NCBI GenBank assembly: GCA_947095535.1
Contig: OX352773.1
Coordinates: 154,932,771-154,996,770, forward strand
Direction of reading: 5' to 3'
DNA: 64,000 nt
DNA from: Poecilobothrus nobilitatus
Lineage: Eukaryota > Arthropoda > Insecta > Diptera > Dolichopodidae
How positions within the stretch are numbered: position 1 is the stretch's first letter; each line of letters starts with the position of its first letter. The translations under genes were made by a program, and so were the position numbers. Shown piece after piece: positions 47,811 to 59,800 of this stretch. The notes below the pieces were generated by a model. That model worked only from the letters and a program-made list of their open reading frames with translations. It did no database searches and had not been told where the DNA came from.

Positions 47811-50800
47811 GTAAGTTTTTATAATAATTATATAAAATTTATTTTATATATTTTTGTATTAATAGATATTAAATAATATTTAAGCCTTTGGTTGTTTGGT
47901 TTTTTTTTCGAAGAGATAAGGAAATAAATTTATCAATTTTATTATTTCCAATAATTCAAAACTTTTTTATATTTTTAAAGTAGAATAGTGTACATTTTAA
48001 CTTCTTTTTGATGAGTACATTGTAAAATTTATTTAATGAACAGTAAGTATATGTGGCTATATATTATATCTAGTGGCGCATAAATTTTGCAATATCAAAT
48101 TCAAAAACAGATTCACTACAGCAAGCAGCATGAGAGTCTACTACAGAGTCAGGCTAAAAATTAACAAAGATAAAACCAAAGCCATGAGATTAAACAATAC
48201 CAGCATAGAAACCATCACTATAGAAGGACAATATGTTAAGAGATTCTCCTATCTAGGTAGTATACTGACAACATGTGGAGGTGCAGAAGAAGATATCAAC
48301 GACTACGCAAAGCCAGAGCCGCCTATGACAAATTAAGTCCAATATAGAAAAATGACCAAATAATCAGGCAAAATTGATATATTGAAGCGGAACTTAGATG
48401 AATAGAAATAACATCAGACAAAAGCTCCAAGTATTTGCGAATAAGTGCTAAAGAAATATTTGTAGAATATTCTGGCGCGATACCATTAGTAATAGGAAAT
48501 TATGGCAGTTAACAGTCAAGGTACCGGAAATAAAACAAATTAAACGAAGAAAGTGGAGTTAGACAAGCCACATTTAAGGAAATAAATCACCGACATAACC
48601 AGAATGCACCTTGCATGGAATCCTCAAGGCAGACGATGTCGATCCAACAACACCTGGCGTCGAAATACTATGGCAGAATTAGCGAAAAATTTACAAACTT
48701 GGGAGGAAATTAAGATAAATGCATCCAATCAAGAATATGCCGTATACGCCCACGAACAAGGGCGAAAAAAGTATATAAATAATTTCAAAATATAACTAAT
48801 CTATTATGTATAATTTTAGGATCAATAACTATTAACGAAGGGCAGGGGCCAGGGGCTTAAATGTAATCTAAATAATTAGCAACTTGATTCTGTATACGTT
48901 TAATTGTGGATTTTAAAAGCTTTCTTGAAATAGTATTGGTTTTTTACTGGTGTGGTTATTAATAATGTTGGCGTATAGAATAAAAGATTAAAAACAATAG
49001 TTCCTCATTGGCTGCTAGAATATTTTGTATTTTATTTTTTTAAATAGTTTTATGTACTTATACTTTCTTTACACCATTGAATTGGAAATTCAAAATTTGC
49101 AGTTACAGTTACAGAAATGAATTTATAAAATATTTATAATTTTTTAAATGTAATGAGTTTTATGAAATATTTTAGTCATTTAATATACCAGTTATATAAA
49201 GTACAAAACATTTATCACTACGAACCAACTATATGGCATTGACCTTAAAATGTCAAATCAAATGCCAGCTTAACATTTTTCAGTAAATCTGCCAATATAA
49301 AAACTAAAATTATGCGTCAACTGTACTGCGACCCAATTGCACTGTTGCGCTGTAACTGTATAACTGTTACTCGACCCAATTGCGCCAAACCATTACAGAA
49401 TTTTATAGAAGTTATTGTCATAAAATTCTTTACAAAATTTTAGATGTCTAACTTTTCTAAGTATCAAAATATAAGATTACAAATTTTGCAGCTACCAAAC
49501 CTGTTGCGTTTGACTAACAAAATTTTGCAAAAAACATTGGTATAAAACTGAACTTCTTTTGACAAAATTTTAAATACCCAGTTTATATATAGACAATGCG
49601 TTATACTTATATTATATAAAAAGAAGTTGTATGGCAGTTAGCCGAACAGCCGATCGAACTTGTTCAATTTCAATAGCGAAACTGATTTTTCCTAGAATTG
49701 TAATTCTATTATGATTTGAGTTATCGTGCGAACGGACAGATGGTCCGACACATTCAGCTATATTGACTCACAATTCGATTCTAAGCAAGAATATGTATTT
49801 GTATATACTTTTTCATGTCTATCTCGATTCATTTAAGATGTCATAAACGTAATAACATATTTATTATACCCTCGGGTTATGTTCGTACTGTTATAAAAAC
49901 ATGAATTACAGATTTTTTGTTTTATTTTGATATTCTTATCGTGTAATTCTTAAGAAATTAATAAGAACAATATCATAAGTATAAGTGAACTAAAAAATTT
50001 GTGATTATCATATTAAATTATGCTATTGTTTTAAATCTGAATATGAAAATCACAAATATACATTTTCTTTTATATAGGATTTTCTTTCTAATCAAGCAAT
50101 TTTAAATTTTTTCATTTAAAAAATTAAACTGCCAACATGATTTTGGAATATTAAAATCATCAGTATTTTTATTTTTATTTAAGTTTGGGCTTATTAGTGA
50201 CGTGTCACAAGTTCCAGGGTCAAAAATCCTTAAGGGACTTATGACTCAATTTATGGGTCCCATAGTCAAAATCTCATGAGTCACAAGTGCCTTAGAGATT
50301 TATCACCCTGGGATTTCTGACTCATTACATTGATTTTGTAACCGACATTAAATCCGAATATTAATTAATTTTAATTTTTATCGAGTAATAATAAGAGGGA
50401 TTTTAGAGTTTGTTACAAAATCAGGGTTATACGATTTTTCCAGAATATGTATATAATTCTCCAAATTCAGCATATCGTATGTACATACTAATATGTATAT
50501 AATTCTCCAAATTCAGAATATCGTATGTACATAATATATGTATACATATTTTGTAAAAGGCGAATAATTGTGATTTTGTAACCAATTTTAAAATCTCTCT
50601 AAAGAGAATACTATAATTTCGAATCCAACTCTAAAATCCATCCTAATTCAGAATCTCACGTATACATGTATATAAATATTCTGGAAAAAGTGTAAAACCC
50701 TGATTTTGAATCCAATTCTAAAATCCCTCCTATTATTACTCAAAAAAATTAAAATTTATAATTTCTTATTTTTTTTGTATTTTCGAAACAAAACAGAGAT

Positions 50801-53800
50801 TTACCGAGATTTTTAAAAAAACGAGATTTTAAAAAATAAGTTTTTGATAAAATGAGTTTTTGAGATACGAAAATTCGCAGCTCTCTCATATGTATTGTTG
50901 GTGTACATATTCTTAAGAAGGTTATTTGAGTAATGTGTGTTATAAAACTTTTAATGCGCGCCTGTCCGCCTTCAGCGGGCAAAAAAATCTAAATTCCAAA
51001 TTTTATTATATAAATAAGTGTGTTATATATCAGAGAATTTTAAATTTGGAGGGATTTAATTTTATTTGTGTAGTTTTGTGTATTTATACATAAATTGAAA
51101 TTTTATTTTCAACCTTTCAATTTTATTTTGACCCTGGGCGGTTTATTAGACTGAAAAGTTATTAAATACGTAAAGATTTCAATTAACACTTTAATACCAA
51201 GAAAATGATATGTAATAAAAATGGTTAAAGAATAAAATTATAGTATTTTATTAAAAGAAATTTTCAAAAGGATTCGAAAGAATTGTACAATTTAAGATTC
51301 TTTAAAATTTAAAACTGAATATGTATATGTAAAATTAAAGATAATAATACCCATTTAATAATATGTTACTAATTTTTTCAGCCTAAAAGCGCCAACTACG
51401 CGATATTTTTTAGTTTTATAAACCAATAAGGAAAAATTTACAATTTTTTGCAATTAAGTACATATTTAAATTTGCCGATATGTGAAAACAAAATTTTTGC
51501 AGAATTTTGCTTCTTTCGTATCTTTTATTTGAAATATAACTTTAAAATTTTGGGAAAAGAAAAATTTTTCAAAATTACCATAAACATACCATTTTTTTTA
51601 CCACCCCGTGTTTAAGAGCTGCAAGAGATCAAAAATTAAAAATTGTAACACCTATGACTTACACAATTGTGCATATATTTTCAAAGTCAAATGCAAAAAT
51701 TAAAGTTTCAATATTATGTTGTTATGTTAGCAGCTTTTCTTATTTATTTTTGGATTTCCTTAAGATTTTTTTTTTTTGTGATTATTATGCTTCCTAAATG
51801 TGGCAAGGAAATTACACAGCCTTTCCTTTTCAAGCGTAGCTGTAAATGTTGTAAGAGGGAATTATTCTTTATTATTTTTTATGGGAATCGAACTCACACT
51901 CCCTCGGTGTTTAAGCGTATTTTCTAAGCTCTTACCCATTGTCCTTAAAATTGAAGACAGTGTCTTTAAATTTTCATAATTTTTTTTATGTATAAAATTA
52001 TAAGAAAAATTATATATTTTGGTACAAGTCACAATTCTAAACAGTTTTTTGTTTTTTTTTTTGCAAAATTTGCGCATTTGAAAAGCTTTGCTTTTACATA
52101 CTAAATTTTTTTTTTGTTATAAAAAATGGCCTCGGTGGCCTAGTGATTAAGCACGTGGCTTATTAACCGAGGGAGTGCGGGTTCAAATCCTGCACAGGTA
52201 GCAAGTTTTATTAATTGAAAACAAATTTCCCTTGCTACCAAATATAGCGTAAATATATAATATATAATATAAACAAAATAAATAATATTAGTTTATAATT
52301 TAATAGTAGTATTCGACCTATTAATGGCCTTAGTAGCCAATGTTTTTGTAGTATTGCAAAATCTTATGTGATTTGTAATATTAATATAAATAACAAGTAA
52401 TAAATAATTTTCATATAAAAGGATATTTTGCATACATTTGGGAGCATTGAATATTTAATTCCAAGGATATAATTACATTGAAAATCTATAAAGGATGTGT
52501 TCATATGTGTATCAAATTTCCATTCACAACTTTCATAACCTTAATGATATCATAAAATTAGTTTTTTAAGTAAATCTTATTTACAGAACATATAACAGAA
52601 TTTATATTTTGCAATTAGTTTTGCATCAAGTCTCAATTTATGAGACTTTATTAAATATTTATTTCAAAAGGCATTGGTAATACATTGACCAATCTCAGTT
52701 AAAAAAAGGAGTTTATATTCTTCATACATGTAAAATTTTAAACTCTATTGAAATCTTGAATAACTTTTATCAAAAGAGCATTTAAAAAATAACATTTTAT
52801 ATTATATGACGAAAAAAAAAACTCACACGAATTATAAAAATTGTTAAGCCTAATTGTTTATATGGGTGTTGGAAGATGAGAAATCCTTTAAAAATTAAAT
52901 AGTAATATCATTTTATTTTCAAAGGTCGATTAAATTAAAAAAAAACACAAAAAATATGTGATCCAAGTATTTAAACAAGCATCTGAAATGAAGCTCAACA
53001 CATTTAGAAACAATAGCTAATTAAACAATATAGCATAACAAGAGTGGAATTAATTATAGGAAACAAATAAAGCAACAAGTAGTGAAGATGGATAGGGGAC
53101 ACCCTTATTAATATGCCCCACTTCACCAAAAAATACGCTCAACAACACGTCAATAACACTTGACGACAAACAATCTTTGTGGAGCTGAATAAGATTAGCA
53201 TATCATGGAAAAATGTTAAACAAATAGCTGTGAACCGAGTTAGGTGGAAATATCTGGTGAAAATTCTAAGAATAAAAATAATATTGCAATTATGAACATA
53301 ACTTCAGAGTTATAAATAAATTAAGCTTAAATAGTTAATTACAACAATCATATACATTGAAGCACAAGCTTCCTATCAAGTTTATCTATTTCTTTAGATT
53401 AAAAAAATTGTTAAAATTCGAAAAATGTTGATTTTGGAAAAACTATCTGTACTAACCTTTATCTATATATACATATATATATATCAAATATATGATTTAT
53501 GATTGAAATGCAAGCATTAGTCTTGTACTATAGAAACTATCATAAATAAATTTAATTACTTTAAGACTTTTAAACTTCATACTTTAACTGTGTAAAAGTA
53601 ATATCAGCGATTAGGTACCTTTAAATAGTTAAAAGATAAACGTTATATAATCTAGATAGTAATAAACAAAGATTATATCGTATAAATGACTAAATATGAG
53701 AATATAAAAATAACTTATAAAGTTTTTAATGAAAGTTTATTTGTAAAATTGCCAAAATAGACATTTTTTGTTTAAAATAAAAACGTTCTGTAATGTAAAA

Positions 53801-56800
53801 CGTAAAATATAATTGTGTTTTTAGTAATGACTTTTATGTATTAAATAAGTCATGTTAAAAGAAATCTAAATATTAAAAAGAAAAGCAATTTAGAAATAAA
53901 GTTTTAATATAAAATCATATCTGTAAGGCATATCATAATGTAAAATACTATAATAAGCAACATACAGAAAAACTTTTAATTAATTTGTTTTTTTTTTTTT
54001 TGTTCAACTTTAGGATAAAAGTAATATTAAATTATTTTTTTATTTAAAATTCACAATTTCATTTTGAAATAAATTTTTTTTTTTTTTTATGAATGGGAAA
54101 AGAATTAAAATTTCAACAGGAAAATATTTATTTATTTATTTTTAAATAAATATTACAATTTAATTTGAATGATACTTTTGCCTTCGGATGTGGGCCAGTA
54201 TTATATTAGTTACATATTAATAATATATTTCTTAATCTAAGGATGGATTACTTCTTTACATTTTCCTTAATTCATTGTTATACCAATAGGCAATAATCAT
54301 TATTTTACCAAAAAAAAAAAAAAACTAAAAAAGCAAAATTCATTTTTCTTCAGTTTACATGATCTTCCTTCTCTTGTCAACGTTTTGCTTGTTACTCTAT
54401 TCTATATTGGCTTTATATATCGTCCCAAATTCCAAATAGGTTCATTCGTTTTTTGATGTTTTCTATATCTTCCTGGTTTTTACACATCAAAGTTTTAAGT
54501 GAAATCTTATAGATACACTCCAGGATTATGTGCTTTATAGTAAGTTGTTCATTGCAAAAGGTACACATTGGCGGTGATATTTTGACGAAAATGTACTTTT
54601 GAGTGGTCAGTGTGGTTTCTAATCTTAATCTTGTTATTCTTATGTCGTTTTTGCGACTTTTTGTTTTGACTACTGTGATATTCTTTTTTATAGGAAATAT
54701 ATCCCTTAGTAACATTTCCGAATTTTCCCACTCTGATTGTTTCAAATTGTTGTAATACATTCTTATTTGGTATTTCGCATTGACGAAAGTTCTTGGTATG
54801 TAAAAATATTTTATTATATAAATATGTTATTATATAAATAATTTTATTATATAAATATTTAATTTCAAAAAAAAAAATTTATTATGGAATAATAACGTGA
54901 TCTTGAAAGAAATAATCCTGAATAGAAAAAATTTAATTTTTTTATGTCAAAATGTTTTTGGGAAAATTATCTTGAAAAAAAATAAATCTTGAATAAAAAT
55001 TGAACTTTAGAATTTTTTTGTTTAAAACAAATATTTTTTTCAAGATTTTTGAAAAATTGGTACTCTGCTTTTAGTAGTTAGCTAGTTACAGAAACAGGAT
55101 TTTAATAATTTATTTAGGAAGAATTTGAGATGAATATTTTCCAGTATTTTAAATGCTTTTTTATTGAAATATGCATGCACAAAAATAATTAGGAGGGATT
55201 TTAGAGTTTAGACGCTTATATAATCAGTATTAAAACGCTTATACTCGTATAATAAGTAATATACATTTTTTCCATCAGAATATTTGGAAATATCAGTTTT
55301 CAAAATTAAATATTGTTGGGCACAAATATATTTTTTTTGTATTAAGTATATATAAAATTATATGTTTTTCCTTTTTTTTTTTTTTTGAGTTTAAATGAAT
55401 ATATCACAACATTTTTATTAAGTATTGTTGTAACTACTGTGTGAATGCTCGGCTCTTTCTCTGAACAGAAGAAAGTTTCTGGGAAATTTTTTCTTAAAAA
55501 ACCTTACCGTTCCGTCGGAGGGGGACTTAACAAATTTACATCGCTTTGTAAGAAGCTCCCAATGTTTTAATTATAGGGGAAACACTGATTCAGGTTTTTA
55601 TAATGGGCCTAAACTGGCATGAATGTTCATCTGCAGCCCCTACCTACATACCTATACTTACTTACGATTGTTGTAATCTATAATATTAAAGATTTCAGGA
55701 ATATAGAAAGTTTTACAATCAATTAAGAGTTTTTTAATCTGTATATCAATTTTTTTATATCTGAATTTTAATGGATTTGACTATTTGGAATTTAATATTT
55801 TATAGAACGATGTCTAAATTTTCCTTTGTTTGTATTTTAATCATAATCTTTTATTTAATTTAAAACCGAAACAATACCTTTATAATAAATATTATATGTA
55901 CATATGTTGTTATCCAAGGTGTTTCGCATAAAATTATAAAATTTATGATAAGGGATGATTTTTGAAGATTTTAAACCTAAGATAAAATCGTAAGAGAGGA
56001 AAAGGTTTATTCTCAATCATTTGTGTGATAATGAGACATTTATTATATTTTTTTGTTTTACATTATTAATTCCTTCCTAACTTTAATTCACGTACTCTAT
56101 TGAAACTAACTAGTCTTGTTTCGAAAGTTATTTTTCAAGATTTGCTATTCTGGAATAATTAATTTAAATTAAAGGTAAAAACATACGAACATTTTGTATT
56201 TCTTGAAATATTTTTTTTCAAATAACGGATTTTCTATAAAAAATGTTCAATTAAAAATTACTGAGATTAGACCGCTCCTCCCATACGTTTTTTTTTTCTA
56301 CTTTTAAACTCAGGAATCACCCCCTGGAATATTCTCACTTATATGTGAAACATAATGTATGTTTAAATATCTTTATGTTTGGTTTTTGATAAAGGAATTT
56401 AATAAATGAGTGTGGTTGCAAATTTGGGCCTATCTAATAACTTTCATTTTATCTTAAATAAACATCCCTTTTTTAATGGAAAATAATGATGTAGGGATAA
56501 GAGTCCCATGGTCACAAGTCCCATTGGGACTTTTAACTCAGTGTTAAGGATAAAAGTCCCAATGGGAACTTTTCACCCTTCACCGTAAATAATTCTTTAA
56601 TTATGAACCAGAAGTTTGATCTTCAGTTGAACTATTTCCATATCTTTTTAAAATTTATTTAAGGATTTAATTAATGATGCAATTTCATCTATGCATTTTT
56701 TTAAAAGCATCTAAATATCTTGTTATATAAATTACAATAAATTATACAAAATTTAAATTATCTATGAGATAAAAACTTTAATTATTAAAATTTATATTTA

Positions 56801-59800
56801 TTTATAGATATGTATATTTGGAACAATAGCAAATATATTAAATATTATTGTGTTAACAAGAAAAGAAATGTGTAAACAACCAATAAATAAAATTTTGAAA
56901 TGGTTAGCTGTTGCTGATATGTTTGTTATGTTGGAATATATACCATTTGCTAGTTATATGTATATAATATCACCAGGTAATTATAAAAGATTGTCTAAAA
57001 GATAAAATAATAATTATAAATTTATTATTTCTTTATTTTATTATTATTATTTATTATTTTAACTTACAAAATTCATACATAGAAAAATAATTAAGTTTTT
57101 GTTCTTGTTAAATTTTATGAAGTAATAATAAGATTTGATAATGAGATAGCGTACATTTTATATTAATTAATTAATTTTTGTTTAAGAAGTTCTCTTTTAA
57201 AATGATTTTATCCGTTAAATTATAAAGTAAATGTACAATATTGGTTAATAAACCATGTGTTTAATGACTCGGCGACCAAGGGATCTGTGTATAATTTTTC
57301 TTTTAATTTTTAATCGAGTATAAGTTTTGTATGCATATTTTTAGGCGAAATTCAATAATGATTGATATACGAGTAAATAAATATGAAAATATACCTTCAG
57401 CTTTCAATTGAAAGAAACTTTTAAGAATATATTTTTGTTTTTTTTTTCCAATAGGAAAAGAAAATAATGTTAAAAAATGCAAAATGTTTTAAATATAGTG
57501 AATCAAAATTTATAATATGTCGAGTAATATGTGTTCCATTCGTTTACTATTTTTAGGAGAAGTTTTTCTTGCTATATTGGGATCCCTTAGAATTTTTCTA
57601 TTTTCATTTATACTTTTAAATGGTATAAATATAAAATAAGTCAAAATTATCAGATAGTTTGCTCTTTTCTATTTCACGATCATTGGTATCAAATTTCACT
57701 TATCTTTGCGTATAGAGTAATGTATTTCTCACAGTATACGAAAGTTCTGACCAGTATTTATTATTTTTATTTTAACACTAATATTTTTTTTTCATTTCGA
57801 ATCCTTTAAGGATCATAACGCATCCATAAAGTCGCTTATTATTTATATTAAATTAAAATTCAATTCCTTAATTTATTATTCCTCTATTCTATGTGACGAT
57901 ATTAATTAATTTATTATGATATGAATATTACAAATATTGGGTTTGTCCTAACTGGGATTTGAACCCAAGACCTTTAGATTGAAAGGACGACGATTTACCA
58001 CTACGTTATTAGTCAAATTAACCCTAAAATAAATCTCCTAAATTCAGTTTTGATTGAAAACTTAAGGACAATAATTATATATGTTTTAATTCAACTTTGT
58101 TTCAGTTGCTTTTAAAAATTTTTTTAAACTTTTTGTTGACCTTTTACGGAAAAATTACAAAATATAGATGAAATTAATGCGATAACAAAATTCTATTTTA
58201 ATGATTTTTATATTTGAGTCTTCATTTAATGAATTAATCTTTACATTTTAATTTGTGAGAAATATTTTAATTTATTTAAGTGAATTCTAGTTGCATATTA
58301 TTTTTTTTTATTTCAGACTGAAACCATATTAATTTTTATAAAATTAAATCAAAATTCAGTATAATTCACCAATGTAATAAATTTTAATCTAGAATTTTAA
58401 TTTTTTTTTTTTTTGTAAATAATCCACAAATTAATTTTAAAAACACAAAAATAACGAATCATATAAAATCAACAATAATTTAATTTCAATTTAATTTAAT
58501 TTAAAAACTAAATTACAAAAAAAAAATATATATATTTTAACATTACAAAAACCATTCACTTAAATATCGCAATTTATTTCACTTAAAAATAGAAAATAAA
58601 GAAAAACATATTTAAAAAAATCTCACTCACACCCGAATACACCAATACACCAATATAGTCCTAACATCTAAATCTGAGTTGAATTTATAGCAATGGAAAA
58701 TCCGAAGTTAATTTAGATTTATTTTTTATTGCACGAGAAATCGATTTATTTTATCCGTCTCTTTGTCATTTATTTTTATAATAAAAATTTAAATTTGGAC
58801 AGTAATTTGTTAGTATATTTACCTTAAATTAGAAGGATATATAGAAATTGTAGTATGGTTGATTAGAAACAATTAGAGTACTGAGTGAATATTCAATGGA
58901 TACTTAATAATAATTGCATATATTTGGGAGGAAGGAATTCAATAATAACGAAAATAAATAACAAAATAATGAAAAAAAAAATTAATACATAGGTATAGGT
59001 AGATAGTTTTTCTTCAAATTAAGATTAGAAAATAATTATTATAACATAGATACTAATTATTATAACATTACTATGTTTCAATTTTCGACATTTTTATTAT
59101 TCACACATTGTCGTCAAGCTTCCGTCCGTCTGTTTACAAAACTTCTACACCGTTAAAGATAGAGAAAAAAAATTTTAACCATGGATAGGTCTCATAAAAA
59201 AAATAATTTTGTGGAACAACTTTTTCATGTAGCCCCATCCATTATGGAGCTACAGCCCCTCAAACTTTGAAAAATCCCTATTTTTCAATGCATATATCTT
59301 ATGTTTTGCTTAAGATTTTTTCAATCTGAAAACGTCATTCGACAGGTATTTCTTTTAACTTTGTAAATTATTATCAAAATTATATAATATTTTTAAATTT
59401 AGTATTTAAATTTACCGTTATGTGAAAACCAAATTTTGCATGATTTTTCTACTTTCATAACTCCGGCACGCTTCTAGATAGAGGCTTGAAATTTTGAGGC
59501 AAGGAAGACCTTTTAGAATTAGTATAAGTTTGTTCAGAAAATTTTTTGGGCCATCCCCTGTTTATGAGCTATTAGGGCTCAAAAATTGAAAATTTGCTAT
59601 TTTTAAACACCTGTAACTTAGGAACCTGTACACATTTCACTTCGGCAAGATACAAAAATTAAAGCTACAGTAATATATTTTTACGTGTGTTAAAGGTTTA
59701 TGTTAATTGTATAGCGTTCCAGAGTTACAGTTCTTCAAAATTGCGGAAAAGCCTTATTTTCAGATGTATATATCTCAGGTTTTCCGTAATAGTTTTGTAA

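Larger units (their letters stand above)
47811..56807 (+). other. GPCR intron 1, about 9 kb, repeat-filled
   Basis: GTAAGT donor and TTTATAG acceptor. It carries LINE debris (48.1, 53.1 and 54.4 kb), family G, E and F repeats, a family B copy split by a SINE, and a type B SINE. The unlabelled stretches inside (48,810-49,320; 52,410-53,070; 53,300-54,370; 54,790-55,420; 55,690-56,480) are AT-rich with nothing recognised. Confidence 0.75.

Noticed and set aside
54413..54760. 115-codon minus-strand frame as a cellular gene
   Set aside because: The C-x2-C ... H-x4-C pattern and surrounding text match the end of Jockey/I-type LINE ORF2, so it is retrotransposon debris.
57946..58017. Functional tRNA gene on the minus strand
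   Set aside because: The T arm and boxes are good, but the acceptor stem fails in about three of seven pairs and the anticodon loop is short.
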